Below are positions 26,918-35,777 of a stretch of DNA of 56,695 bases, one piece after another; position 1 is the stretch's first letter, and each line of letters begins with the position of its first letter. A program made the translations under genes and the position numbers. The notes under the pieces are model-generated. The model saw nothing but the letters and a program-made list of their open reading frames with translations, searched no databases and had not been told where the DNA came from. This stretch comes from JBDTGE01 sp050742975 (GTDB lineage Bacteria > Actinomycetota > Actinomycetes > Mycobacteriales > Jatrophihabitantaceae): assembly GCA_050742975.1 (NCBI GenBank), contig JBOGDQ010000146.1, positions 1 to 56,695 of the forward strand, written 5' to 3'.

Positions 26918-27892
26918 TCAGATGAGGCCGAGGGACTTGACGGCGTCGCGCTCGTCGGTCAATTCGCTCACCGAGGCGTCGATCCGGCCCCGCGAGAAGT
27001 CGTTGACCTCGACGCCCTGGATGATCTCCCACCGGCCATCGACCGCGCGGCACGGGAACGAGCTGATCAGCCCTTCCGCCACGCCGTACGAGCCGTCCGA
27101 GACCACCGACGACGACGTCCAGCCCGTGCCGTTCACCCAGTCGTGGACGTGGTCGATCGCCGCATTGGCCGCCGACGCCGCGGACGACGCGCCGCGCGCC
27201 TCGATGATCGCGGCGCCGCGCTTGGCGACGGTCGGGATGAAGGTGTCCGTGAGCCAACCCTCGTCCACCTGCGACGCGACGCTCCGGCCGTTGACCTGCG
27301 CCGTGTAGAGGTCGGGGTACTGGGTGGCGGAGTGGTTGCCCCAGATCGTCATCTGCTCGATCGCGGACAGCGGCACCGACAGCTTGGCCGCGACCTGCGA
27401 GAGCGCCCGGTTGTGGTCCAGCCGGGTCATCGCGGTGAACCGGTCGGACGGGACGTCCGGTGCGTGCTGCTGCGCGATGAGGGCGTTGGTGTTGGCCGGG
27501 TTGCCGACGACGAGCACCTTCACGTCGCTGGCCGCGTGCTCGTTGATCGCCTTGCCCTGCGGGCCGAAGATGCCGCCGTTCGCCTCGAGCAGGTCGCCGC
27601 GCTCCATGCCCGCGGTGCGCGGACGGGCGCCGACCAGCAGCGCGACGTTCGTGCCGTCGAACGCGGTCTTCAGATCGTCGGTGATGTCGATGCCCGACAG
27701 CAGGCCGAAGGCGCAGTCGTCGAGTTCCATCGCAGTACCCTCGGCCGCCTTCAGCGCCGGGGTGATCTCCAGCAGCCGCAGGTGGATCCGGACATCCGGC
27801 CCGAGCAGGTGACCCGAGGCGATGCGGAACAGCAGCGCGTAGCCGATCTGGCCGGCCGCGCCGGTGACAGTGACGTTCACAGGGGTTGCCAT
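26918..27892 (-). CDS. mdh: Malate dehydrogenase
   Basis: A 324-residue NAD-dependent malate dehydrogenase of the actinobacterial/cytosolic-like type. The nucleotide-binding loop is TGAAGQIGYALLFRI near residues 9-23. MERGDLLEANGGIFGPQGKAI and VVGNPANTNALIA are typical, and the active-site His lies in TIWGNHSATQYPDL. It interconverts malate and oxaloacetate. A hairpin (copy B) follows its stop. TCA genes icd and sucCD lie nearby but are not in the same operon. Confidence 0.95.
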   Translation of the reverse strand: MATPVNVTVTGAAGQIGYALLFRIASGHLLGPDVRIHLRLLEITPALKAAEGTAMELDDCAFGLLSGIDITDDLKTAFDGTNVALLVGARPRTAGMERGDLLEANGGIFGPQGKAINEHAASDVKVLVVGNPANTNALIAQQHAPDVPSDRFTAMTRLDHNRALSQVAAKLSVPLSAIEQMTIWGNHSATQYPDLYTAQVNGRSVASQVDEGWLTDTFIPTVAKRGAAIIEARGASSAASAANAAIDHVHDWVNGTGWTSSSVVSDGSYGVAEGLISSFPCRAVDGRWEIIQGVEVNDFSRGRIDASVSELTDERDAVKSLGLI

Positions 27893-27960
27893 GGCTCGGA
27901 GATTACCGCTTGCGATCGGCGGTGTTCACCCGGGCGTTGCCGACGGCGAACCCCGTCACG

Positions 27961-28239
27961 TCAGCCCAGCTGGACGGCCGCGGCGAGGATCACCAGGCCC
28001 AGGACGAGGTAGATCGCGACATCGATCCAGCGACGCCGCACGACGAGAAACCCGGCCCGGTGCGCGGGTAGCAGCAGCCGCAGCGCCGCCGCGACCAGCA
28101 TGCTCAGCGCAGCACCGGCGACGCCGCGCCGCCAGTGGTCCGGCCAGACCAGCAGGAATCCGAACGCGGCCGCCATCAGCGCCAGCACGAGCAGGAACGG
28201 CGCTTGGCCGCGGACCCGGCGGAGCAGGCGCTCGATCAC
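27961..28239 (-). CDS. DUF3017 small membrane protein
   Basis: A 92-residue protein with three hydrophobic segments (about residues 13-31, 38-55 and 72-90) and a basic N terminus MIERLLRRVRGQ. It matches the actinobacterial DUF3017 family, which typically sits just after folD; here its start is four bases after the folD stop. Function unknown. Followed by a 68-base gap to the mdh start. Confidence 0.8.
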   Translation of the reverse strand: MIERLLRRVRGQAPFLLVLALMAAAFGFLLVWPDHWRRGVAGAALSMLVAAALRLLLPAHRAGFLVVRRRWIDVAIYLVLGLVILAAAVQLG

Positions 28240-28243
28240 GTCG

Positions 28244-29098
28244 TCAGCTCGCTGCAGCGCGTTCGGCCGCCTCGACGACGTTGGCGAGCAGCATCGCGCG
28301 GGTCATCGGGCCGACCCCTCCGGGGTTGGGGGTGAGGAAGCCGGCCACGTCGGCCACGTCGGCCGCGACGTCCCCGGCGATCTTGCCGTCGACGCGGCTC
28401 ACACCCACGTCGAGCACCGCGGCACCGGGTTTGACCATGTCGGCGGTGACGATGCCGGGGACGCCGGCCGCAGCCACCACGATGTCCGCCCGGCGCACGT
28501 GCGCTGCCAGGTCGCGCGTGCCGGTATGGCAGAGCGTCACCGTCGCGTTCTCGCTGCGCCGGGTGAGCAGCAGCCCGAGCGGGCGCCCGACGGTGATGCC
28601 GCGGCCGATCACCACGACGTCGGCGCCGGCGATCTGGACGCCGTACCGGCGCAGCAGTTCGACGATCCCGTACGGCGTGCAGGCGATGGGCGCGCGCTCG
28701 CCCAGGACGAGCTTGCCCAGGTTGTTCGGGTGCAGGCCGTCGACGTCCTTGACCGGATCGACCCGCTCGAGCACTGCGAACTCATCGAGTCCCTTCGGCA
28801 GTGGCAGCTGGACGAGGTACCCGGTGCACGCGGGATCTGCGTTGAGCTCGTCGACGGCCTGCTCGACGTCGGCCTGGGTCGCCGTCGCCGGCAGGTCACG
28901 GCGGATGCTCGCGATGCCCACCTCGGCGCAGTCCTTGTGCTTGGCGGCGACGTACCACCTGCTGCCGGGATCGTCCCCGACCAGGATCGTGCCCAGGCCC
29001 GGCATGATCCCGCGGTCGGCCAGCGCAGCTACCCGCCCGGCCAGTTCGGTCTTGATCGTCGCCAGGGTGGCCTTGCCGTCCAGGATGCTCGCCGTCAC
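28244..29098 (-). CDS. folD: Methylenetetrahydrofolate dehydrogenase / cyclohydrolase
   Basis: A 284-residue bifunctional FolD using 5,10-methylene-THF and giving 10-formyl-THF, the one-carbon donor for PurN and PurH encoded just upstream. The conserved VGDDPGSRWYVAAKHKDCAE carries the catalytic Tyr/Lys region, GYLVQLPLPKGLDE is the substrate block, VIGRGITVGRPLGLLL binds NADP, and TPNPGGVGPMTRAML closes the protein. GTG at 29098 was chosen because it precedes TASILDGKATLATIK, the usual N terminus. Confidence 0.95.
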   Translation of the reverse strand: MTASILDGKATLATIKTELAGRVAALADRGIMPGLGTILVGDDPGSRWYVAAKHKDCAEVGIASIRRDLPATATQADVEQAVDELNADPACTGYLVQLPLPKGLDEFAVLERVDPVKDVDGLHPNNLGKLVLGERAPIACTPYGIVELLRRYGVQIAGADVVVIGRGITVGRPLGLLLTRRSENATVTLCHTGTRDLAAHVRRADIVVAAAGVPGIVTADMVKPGAAVLDVGVSRVDGKIAGDVAADVADVAGFLTPNPGGVGPMTRAMLLANVVEAAERAAAS

Positions 29099-29232
29099 GG
29101 TCGCCCATCCTGCCAGCACCGCAATACGGGACGCGATGAGCGCTCGCGCGAAGAGTCCGCCGAGCGCGCGAGCGCAGCGAGCTTGCGCGCGGATCCGGTC
29201 ATCCACCCGAGCTTGCGAGCGGTGGTGACCGA

Positions 29233-29249
29233 ATCCGCCTTCGGCGGAT
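29233..29249 (-). terminator. Hairpin directly after purH
   Basis: ATCCGCC-TTC-GGCGGAT, perfect 7-bp arms with a 3-base loop, starts three bases beyond the purH stop in the direction of transcription. There is no T-run. It likely weakens or ends purH transcription before folD, whose start is 135 bases further on. Confidence 0.5.
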
Positions 29250-29252
29250 AGG

Positions 29253-30827
29253 TCAGTGGGCGAAGTGGCGGGTGCCGGTGAGGTACATGGTCGCGCCCGC
29301 GGCCTGCACCGCGTCGACGACGAACTGGTCGCGGATCGAGCCACCGGGCTGGACGATCACGCGCACGCCCGCGTCGAGCAGCACCTGAGCGCCGTCCGGG
29401 AACGGGAAGTACGCGTCGGACGCGGCGACCGAGCCCGCGGCCCGATCCCCCGCCCGGGCGACGGCAAGCCGGCACGAGTCCACCCGGTTGACCTGACCCA
29501 TGCCGATGCCGACCGTCGCCCCGCCGGACGCGAGCAGGATCGCGTTCGACTTGACGGCACGCAGCGCCCGCCACCCGAAGACCAGATCCGCGAGCGTCTC
29601 CGCGGCCACCGCCTTGCCCGCCGCGAGCGTCCACGTCGAGGGATCGTCGCCCGGCGCGTCGATGCGATCGGCCGCCTGCAGCAGCAGGCCGCCGGACACC
29701 GGCCGCGACTCCACGGACGGGCCGTGCGGGCGCGGCCCGGCCACGAGCACGCGCAGGTCGCTCTTCTTGCTCCACCGCTCGAGCACCCCGTCCTCGTACG
29801 CGGGCGCGATGACGACCTCGGTGAATATGGGCCCGATCTGCTCGGCCATCGCCAGGCTCACCGGACGGTTGCTGGCGATCACCCCGCCGAACGCGCTGAC
29901 CGGGTCGCACTCGTGCGCCTTGCGGTGCGCATCGGCGACGTCGCTGCCGACCGCGATGCCGCACGGGTTGGCGTGCTTGATGATCGCGACGCAGGGCTCG
30001 GTGAAGTCATAGGCCGCCTTCAACGCCGCGTCGGCGTCGACGTAGTTGTTGTAGCTCATCTCCTTGCCGGAGAGCTGCTCGGCCTGCGCGACGCCCCCGG
30101 CCTGATCGCGCGAGACGTACAGCGCCGCGCGCTGGTGCGGGTTCTCGCCGTAGCGCAGCACGGCCGCGCGCTCGTACGACGCGGCGATCCACCCGGGGAA
30201 GCCGGTCGCCGGCGAGAGGTCCGACTCGTCGTCCGGCGCGACGGCGCTGCCGAGCCACGACGCGACCGCGATGTCGTAGCCGGCGGTGTGCCGGAACGCC
30301 TCTCGGGCGAAGCGCTGGCGGGCGGCCAGTTCGAAGCCACCCTCGCGCACAGCGGCCAGCACCTCGCCGTAGTGCGACGGGTCCACGACGACGGTCATCG
30401 AGCCGTGGTTCTTCGCGCTGGCCCGCACCATGGCCGGACCGCCGATGTCGATCTGCTCGACGATCTCCGGGGCGCTCGCGCCACTGGCGACGGTGGCGAC
30501 GAACGGATACAGGTTCGCGACGAGCAGCTGGAACGGCGCGATGCCGAGCTCGTCGATCTTCGCCACGTGCTCGGGGTCGTTCTGATCGGCGAGCAGGCCG
30601 GCGTGCACGTGCGGGTGCAGCGTCTTGACCCGGCCGCCGAGGATCTCCGGGAAGCCGGTGACCTCGTCGACGGCCGTCACCGGCACGCCGAGCTCGCGGA
30701 TCAGGGCGGCGGTCGAGCCGGTCGAGACGATCTCGACGCCCGCCTCGTGCAGCCCCCGCGCGAGCTCGTCCAGCCCGCTCTTGTCGTACACGCTGATCAG
30801 CGCGCGCCTGATGGCAATCTTCGTCAT
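29253..30827 (-). CDS. purH: Bifunctional AICAR transformylase / IMP cyclohydrolase
   Basis: A 524-residue enzyme for the last two steps of IMP synthesis. The N-terminal MGS-like cyclohydrolase domain (about residues 1-150) has ISVYDKSGLDELARGLHEAG and GFPEILGGRVKTLHPHVHAGLLA. The transformylase domain has LRYGENPHQRAALY, KEMSYNNYVDADAALKAAYDF and KHANPCGIAVG with the catalytic Lys-His pair. ATG at 30827 follows GGAGAGG. It forms a unit with purN and perM upstream, as in mycobacteria. Confidence 0.97.
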   Translation of the reverse strand: MTKIAIRRALISVYDKSGLDELARGLHEAGVEIVSTGSTAALIRELGVPVTAVDEVTGFPEILGGRVKTLHPHVHAGLLADQNDPEHVAKIDELGIAPFQLLVANLYPFVATVASGASAPEIVEQIDIGGPAMVRASAKNHGSMTVVVDPSHYGEVLAAVREGGFELAARQRFAREAFRHTAGYDIAVASWLGSAVAPDDESDLSPATGFPGWIAASYERAAVLRYGENPHQRAALYVSRDQAGGVAQAEQLSGKEMSYNNYVDADAALKAAYDFTEPCVAIIKHANPCGIAVGSDVADAHRKAHECDPVSAFGGVIASNRPVSLAMAEQIGPIFTEVVIAPAYEDGVLERWSKKSDLRVLVAGPRPHGPSVESRPVSGGLLLQAADRIDAPGDDPSTWTLAAGKAVAAETLADLVFGWRALRAVKSNAILLASGGATVGIGMGQVNRVDSCRLAVARAGDRAAGSVAASDAYFPFPDGAQVLLDAGVRVIVQPGGSIRDQFVVDAVQAAGATMYLTGTRHFAH

Positions 30828-30888
30828 GCAGACCTCTCCGTAACCATCGACATGGCCCGCACAGCAGTGAGCAGCTTGCTTCCGGTTG

Positions 30889-31461
30889 TCATGCGGGAAT
30901 CTCCTGGCAGAGCTGACGGATGGACTCTAGGTACAGCGGTTTCTCGGCCGCCTGGATGCGCTCGCGCAGGCTGTCCTCGTCGTCGCCCGGCTCGATCGGG
31001 ACGGGCGCCTGCGCGATCACCGGCCCGGTATCGACGCCCTCGTCGACCCAGTGCACGGTGACTCCCGTCGTCCTTACCCCGGCGGCGAGTGCGTCACGGA
31101 TGGCGTGCGCACCGGGGAACGCCGGCAGCAGTGCGGGATGGGTGTTGACGATCTTGAAGCGCTGCACCACCCGCGGCGCGAGCAGGCGCATGAACCCGGC
31201 CAGGACGACGAGGTCGGGGCGGTGCGCGGCGATCTGGTCGGCGAGCGCGTCGTTCCATGCGTCCCGGTCGCGATGGTCGCGCAGCGCGACGGCGAACGTC
31301 GCGAGGTTCCTCGCACCGGCGCGATCCATCGCCGGGCAGCCGGGAACGTCGCTACCGGCTGCGACGACCTGTCGGCCGAGGACCGGATCGTCGACGATCG
31401 CCTGCAGGGTGCTGCCGCTGCCGGAGGCGAGGACGACGATTCGCGCTGCGCTGACCGGCAC
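30889..31461 (-). CDS. purN: Phosphoribosylglycinamide formyltransferase
   Basis: A 190-residue GAR transformylase using 10-formyl-THF. VVLASGSGSTLQAIVDD is the N-terminal phosphate-binding loop. LVVLAGFMRLL and VNTHPALLPAFPGAHAIRDAL carry the catalytic Asn-His, and GVTVHWVDEGVDTGPVI supplies the Asp. GTG at 31461 has no clear ribosome-binding site and lies 11 bases after the perM stop, which suggests translational coupling. Confidence 0.95.
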   Translation of the reverse strand: MPVSAARIVVLASGSGSTLQAIVDDPVLGRQVVAAGSDVPGCPAMDRAGARNLATFAVALRDHRDRDAWNDALADQIAAHRPDLVVLAGFMRLLAPRVVQRFKIVNTHPALLPAFPGAHAIRDALAAGVRTTGVTVHWVDEGVDTGPVIAQAPVPIEPGDDEDSLRERIQAAEKPLYLESIRQLCQEIPA

Positions 31462-31472
31462 GTTCGGGGAGC

Positions 31473-32774
31473 CTACCCGGCGAGCTGATCGTCCTTGCCG
31501 GGGTCATCGTCCTTGTCGACTTCGGCCGGCCGTGTCCGGCGCTCGACGGCCAGGTTGACCGCGACGTCCGGCCACTGCCCGCGGGCGGCGATGGCTGCCG
31601 CACCGCTCGCGATGGCCAGGGCGGCGCACGCGAACACGGTCGCCGCGATCGCCACCGCGAGCCCGAGCCGCCACGGCGAGGCACCGATCGTCCGCAGGCC
31701 GCCGTCGCCGATCGAGCCCCCGGCCTGCCAGCCGAGCACGAGCAGGCAGAGTGCCACCATCGCGGCGGCGGCGCCGACGAGTCGCAGCCGCGCGCGCCAG
31801 CCGTCCTCGCGCCAGGCGAGCCGCGCGAGCGCCAGTCCCGCGCCGACGGGCGTCAGCGCCATCAGCACCCAGACCGGCGCGCTCGCGCCGTGTCCGGCGG
31901 GCATCGCGCCGAGGAGCGGGAACGCCGGCAGCGTGCCGTGCGCGGTGCTGAACGCGCCGACCGTCGTCCCGGCACCGACGGCGAACCCGGGGCCGGCCAG
32001 GTAGGACGCGCCGGCGACTACCGCGTTGGGCGCCGCGAGCACGCCGAGCAGCAGGATCGGGATGCCGCCCCAGCCGCCGCCGACCTGACCGGACAGCGTC
32101 TGGACCCGGTCGTGGTGGACGACGATGGACGCAGCGACGAGCAGCGCACCCGACGCGAGGTAGATCGCGACCACGGCAGCGGCGGCACGCGCCGCGCGAG
32201 CGAGAAGCGGGGGCAGCTGCTCGGCGATGCGGTCCGAGAGCGGCGAGTACAGCACGAGGGACGTCCCGCCGGCGAGTGCGAACAGCAGCAGCCCGGCCAC
32301 TGCGACCCCGAGGAACGGCGCGCTGCTCGTGCCCAGACCAGAGAACGGAACCATGATCAGGCAGGTGATCGTGAAGCTCGCCGCCTGCGTCGCCCCGGCC
32401 AGGGCCAGGCGCAGCGGATCACGCTCGTCGATGACGTCGGCGGCGTCGGCCAACCCGACCCCGGCCCGCCAGGCGCCCAGCCCGACCGCGATCATCATTC
32501 CGAGCGGTAGGAAGCTGCCGGCCGTCCCGTCGACCGTGATGCCACCGTGCAGCGAGGCCAGGAACGTCAGCAGGCCGGCGTGGATGGCCGAGTGCGAGCG
32601 GCCGGTCGGTCCGGACACCGGTAACCAGCAGATCGCGACAGCGACGATCGCGACGGTCGCGCTCACGACGGCGGCACCGGCTCCCGTCCACACCGCGGCG
32701 CGCCAGAGCGAGCGGCCGGCGGCGGTGGGGACGACGCTGCGCCGGGCCGAGTCGTCGTCGCGGCCTGCGGGCAT
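31473..32774 (-). CDS. perM: DUF6350 / PerM-like polytopic membrane protein
   Basis: A 433-residue protein with about nine or ten hydrophobic segments and a charged C-terminal tail (PAEVDKDDDPGKDDQLAG). It sits directly before purN-purH, as does PerM (Rv0955) in M. tuberculosis, a membrane protein linked to cell division under stress. I assign it by position and overall hydrophobic pattern rather than by a catalytic motif. The role here is inferred. Confidence 0.72.
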   Translation of the reverse strand: MPAGRDDDSARRSVVPTAAGRSLWRAAVWTGAGAAVVSATVAIVAVAICWLPVSGPTGRSHSAIHAGLLTFLASLHGGITVDGTAGSFLPLGMMIAVGLGAWRAGVGLADAADVIDERDPLRLALAGATQAASFTITCLIMVPFSGLGTSSAPFLGVAVAGLLLFALAGGTSLVLYSPLSDRIAEQLPPLLARAARAAAAVVAIYLASGALLVAASIVVHHDRVQTLSGQVGGGWGGIPILLLGVLAAPNAVVAGASYLAGPGFAVGAGTTVGAFSTAHGTLPAFPLLGAMPAGHGASAPVWVLMALTPVGAGLALARLAWREDGWRARLRLVGAAAAMVALCLLVLGWQAGGSIGDGGLRTIGASPWRLGLAVAIAATVFACAALAIASGAAAIAARGQWPDVAVNLAVERRTRPAEVDKDDDPGKDDQLAG

Positions 32775-32831
32775 CCCCCCAGGCTGACAAACCCGCCGCC
32801 GGTTGTGGCGCAGACGCGCCGAGGGGGGTCG

Positions 32832-33677
32832 CTACTGCTGCCGTGGGCCCTGCTGTTCCTCGTCGTCGGGTCGCGCGTAGTGCTGGGTCGTCGGCTGGGC
32901 CGGCGGTGGCTGCGTCGGCTGCTGCTGGGGCGGTGCGCTCGGCTGCTGTTGCGGCGGCTGGTATTGCGGCTGGTGCTGGACCGGCTGCTGCTGTGGCGCT
33001 GGCTGGTACTGCGGTTGGTACTGCTGCGTCGGCTGCTGCTGGGTCGCCGCGCTCGGCGGTGGGTAGCCGGGCGGCGGGCCGTAGCCGCCCTGCTGCGGCT
33101 GCTGGTAGCCGTGCGGGGACTGGTACAACTGCGGCGGCTGGTACCCCGGGTACTGCGGCTGGTTCGGTGGCTGGTTCGGTGGCTGGTTCTGTGCCGACGG
33201 ACGCGGTGCCGGCATCCGTCCGGTGGCCATCAGCCACGCGACGGCGAGCACCGCGGTCTGCACGATCACCGTGATCAGCTCGAGGATGAGCCCGATGCCC
33301 ATCCCGATGTCGGCGCTGTTCCCGCTGCCGTCATCGAAGTTGCCCTTGGCGATGACCACACCGATAACCACGAGCAGGGCGGCGACGGCGAGCGCGACCG
33401 GGACGAGCGAGGCGGACTTCTTCTCGTACCCCCGAGCCACGGCGACGAACCCGGCCGCGAGCGAGATCCCGATGACCGCCGTGGCGCCGGCCCCGTTCAC
33501 CGAGTAGCCGGCGGCGCTCGGCGCGTGGTCGCCGCTGCCCTGGGTGAACCAGGTCAGGAACCCCCAGACGAAGGACAGGACGCCGAGGCCTCCGGCGACG
33601 TAGGTCAGCAGTGCGACGCGCTGCTCGGCTGACGCGGGCGGGCGGGCAGGTGCGGCGGGTGGCCCGTAGGCGGTCAT
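32832..33677 (-). CDS. DUF5336-type membrane protein with Pro/Gln-rich tail
   Basis: A 281-residue protein with four transmembrane segments in residues 22-150, then about 125 residues of low complexity rich in Pro, Gln and Tyr (repeats such as QPPNQPPNQ and YQPQYQP). It resembles the mycobacterial Rv0954 antigen family (DUF5336), and its place between sucCD and perM is also that of Rv0954. The tail could face the cytoplasm or the wall; topology is undecided. Ribosome-binding site GAGAGG. Function unknown. Confidence 0.7.
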   Translation of the reverse strand: MTAYGPPAAPARPPASAEQRVALLTYVAGGLGVLSFVWGFLTWFTQGSGDHAPSAAGYSVNGAGATAVIGISLAAGFVAVARGYEKKSASLVPVALAVAALLVVIGVVIAKGNFDDGSGNSADIGMGIGLILELITVIVQTAVLAVAWLMATGRMPAPRPSAQNQPPNQPPNQPQYPGYQPPQLYQSPHGYQQPQQGGYGPPPGYPPPSAATQQQPTQQYQPQYQPAPQQQPVQHQPQYQPPQQQPSAPPQQQPTQPPPAQPTTQHYARPDDEEQQGPRQQ

Positions 33678-33823
33678 TGCGCATCAACCTCTCGATCGCG
33701 GACCGGCGAGCAGCCGGCCCGAGTGTGTCGGCGGGTGGATCGGTGGACAGCGTCCCAACTGTATAGACGCCCGGACCCGAGCGGGCCGGGACGCTTCAAG
33801 GCGCTCCGGCCCGTCGGTTTGCG

Positions 33824-34615
33824 CTACTGCCCCGGCGGCGGCCCGTAACCCGGCGGCGGCGCTTGCGGAGGCGCACCATACGCCTGCGGTGGCGGGCCGT
33901 AGCCCGGCGGCGCTTGCGGGGGCGCACCGTAGCCCGGCGGCGGCTGGGGCGGTGGGCCGTACCCCTGCGGCGGCCCGTAGCCCGGCGATTGTGACGGCGG
34001 GCCGTATCCGGCGGGCGCACCGGCCGGATAGCCGGCACCCAGCGGGGCCGAGCCGTCCATCGCGCTGGACAGCCGGGCGCCCCCTGTCTGTTGCAGGCGC
34101 AGGATCGCCAGCACCAGAGCGCCCAGGGCGCAGATGAGCACGAGCCAGTAGGCCCAGCCGTGTCCGGCGTCGACCTCGCTGTTGTCGGACGGGATCCTCT
34201 GGCCCTGGTACTCGCCGTCGGGGACGACGGCCAGCGCGAGCAGCGTGCAGATCGCACCGAGCCCGAGGCCGGCGACGGCGAGCAGCCGGGCCGGGACGGG
34301 CAACGCGGCGCGGGGTGCGAAAACGGCTGTCGCCACGGCGATCGCTCCGACGAGGACAAGCAGGACGCCGAACCAGCCGAAGAAGCCGTGCCACGCGCTG
34401 TTGCCGATCGAGCAGACGTCCCCGCTGGAGGAGTCGCAGCCGGCGTCGGCCTTGGCGTCAAAGGTGTAGTACGTGAAGAAGGAGAAGATGAAGGCGAGGA
34501 ACCCGAGAGCGAGGACTCCCCAGTCGAGCGGGTTCACCGACTTCGGGTCGACGCCTGCTCTCGGCGCTCCGTAACCGGCCGGCGGGCCGGACGGGGGCGG
34601 CGGATAGGCAGTCAT
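33824..34615 (-). CDS. Four-pass membrane protein with GYGPPPQ-repeat tail (paralogue 1)
   Basis: A 263-residue protein. A short Pro-rich N terminus (MTAYPPPPSGPPAGYG) leads to DPKSVNPLDWGVLALGFLAFIFSFFTYYTF, a WHGFFGWFG loop-helix, and two further hydrophobic segments, then a repetitive tail of GYGPPPQ/GYGAPPQ units over the last 70 residues. It shares the DPKSVNxLDWG, FIFSFxxYYT and WHGFFGWF blocks with the next gene, so the two are tandem duplicates. Two Cys (in AGCDSSSGDVCSIG) in the first external loop may form a disulfide. Unknown function. Confidence 0.7.
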   Translation of the reverse strand: MTAYPPPPSGPPAGYGAPRAGVDPKSVNPLDWGVLALGFLAFIFSFFTYYTFDAKADAGCDSSSGDVCSIGNSAWHGFFGWFGVLLVLVGAIAVATAVFAPRAALPVPARLLAVAGLGLGAICTLLALAVVPDGEYQGQRIPSDNSEVDAGHGWAYWLVLICALGALVLAILRLQQTGGARLSSAMDGSAPLGAGYPAGAPAGYGPPSQSPGYGPPQGYGPPPQPPPGYGAPPQAPPGYGPPPQAYGAPPQAPPPGYGPPPGQ

Positions 34616-34753
34616 AAGCACCAGCCTCTCGAGGTGCACGTCGTGCACCGTGGATGACAACTGCGCCAAGACTCTATAGGCCGCTATGAAAAGACTGTGC
34701 CGGGGCACGCAGTTTGCGTGCCCCGGCCCAGTTCGCGTCGGTTTGTGCCTGAC

Positions 34754-35455
34754 TCACGGCCCCGTCGGTGGCGGAGGGGGCGGCGGGGCGTACCCGGCCG
34801 GCGGACCCTGCGCCTGCGGCGGCGACTGGACGGGCGGCGCGTAGCCGGGCGGCGGACCGGCCGGACCGCCCGGACGGTGCCCGCCGATGGTCGGCATGTT
34901 GGCCAGCGCGCCGGGCAGCTGGCCACCGGTCTGCTGGAAGCGCATCAGCGACAGGACCAGGCCGGCGATGATGACGATCAGGCTGATCCAGTACCCGAAG
35001 CCGTGGCCCTCGTCGATACCCGGGCCGGAGTAGCTCCCGCCGGGGAAGACGAACAGCGCGAGGATGACGCACAGCGTCGCGACCGTGTACAGGCCCAGGC
35101 CGGCAAGTCGGGCCGGGACCGGGAGCTTGACCTGCGGAGCGAACAGCACCATTGCGACGAGCGCGGACCCGGCGAGCGCGCAGAACATCGCGAACCAGCC
35201 GAAGAAACCGTGCCACGCGTTCTCGCTGCCCGTTGCGCTGAATCCGCCGCCCGAGACGGTGACCGTGTAGTAGCTGACGAAGGAGAAGATGAACGCCAGC
35301 ACGCCGGCGCCGAGAATTCCCCAGTCGAGCTGGTTGACCGACTTCGGGTCGAACGGCTGGCCGGGCCGGCCGGGCGGACCCCATGCACCCGGCGGCGGGC
35401 CGCCCGGTGGCGGGCCGGCCGGCGGCGGTGGCGGTGGCGGCGGTTGGAACGTCAT
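34754..35455 (-). CDS. Four-pass membrane protein with Pro-rich ends (paralogue 2)
   Basis: A 233-residue protein beginning MTFQPPPPPPPPAGPPPGG, then FDPKSVNQLDWGILGAGVLAFIFSFVSYYT and NAWHGFFGWFAMFCALAG, two more hydrophobic segments, and a Pro/Ala/Gly tail. It is a clear paralogue of the gene that follows. Its first loop lacks the Cys pair of paralogue 1, and its tail has PPPP runs in place of GYGPPPQ units. ATG at 35455 follows GAGGAG. Function unknown. Confidence 0.7.
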   Translation of the reverse strand: MTFQPPPPPPPPAGPPPGGPPPGAWGPPGRPGQPFDPKSVNQLDWGILGAGVLAFIFSFVSYYTVTVSGGGFSATGSENAWHGFFGWFAMFCALAGSALVAMVLFAPQVKLPVPARLAGLGLYTVATLCVILALFVFPGGSYSGPGIDEGHGFGYWISLIVIIAGLVLSLMRFQQTGGQLPGALANMPTIGGHRPGGPAGPPPGYAPPVQSPPQAQGPPAGYAPPPPPPPTGP

Positions 35456-35777
35456 GGCGTTCTCCTCGTCGAAGTTGAGTCCCTCTCAGCGGTCAAGCTA
35501 GCCCTAGGAATGCGCTGTGCAAACAACGAACACGCGAAATCTCGCTCCTGCATGGCGATATGCCGGACTTGCCTGGCCGCTGTAGGACTTTGTCACGGAA
35601 AGGAGTCCCGCGCGGGCGCTGCAGATACACCTCACCACCCGCCGCGAGTGGTCAGTTGTGAGCCGAGTGGTCAGTTACAGGTGCCGACTTGCCCGCGCAA
35701 CTGACCACTCGCGGAGCCGGACCGGAGCGCGGACCGGGATTGATTTGGAGCAGCGGAACAGGACGGTGGAACCGGGA
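35456..35777. other. 322-base gene-free region between sucD and the Pro-rich membrane genes
   Basis: No convincing gene is seen. It holds the downstream promoter region of paralogue 2 near its left end and an unusual repeat set at 35642-35714 (two left arms sharing one right arm) that probably ends sucCD transcripts. The rest has no clear motif. Confidence 0.6.
35642..35714 (-). repeat. Competing-arm hairpin downstream of sucD
   Basis: CCGCGAGTGGTCAGTT (35642-35657) pairs perfectly with AACTGACCACTCGCGG (35699-35714). A second left arm, CCGAGTGGTCAGTT (35663-35676), is a direct repeat that can pair with the same right arm over 12 bases. Two mutually exclusive hairpins are thus possible. It lies 64 bases past the sucD stop, so a terminator or 3' regulatory role is likely. 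Confidence 0.55.

Noticed and set aside
29099..29232. GAGCGC/GCGAGC-rich stretch between purH and folD as a candidate RNA gene
   Set aside because: It is short, irregular and without a promoter-terminator pair; only the hairpin at 29233-29249 is supported.
32930..33200. Repetitive DNA that might suggest a CRISPR-like or tandem repeat array
   Set aside because: The repeats are irregular and follow the codons of a Pro/Gln/Tyr-rich protein tail; there are no constant repeats with unique spacers.
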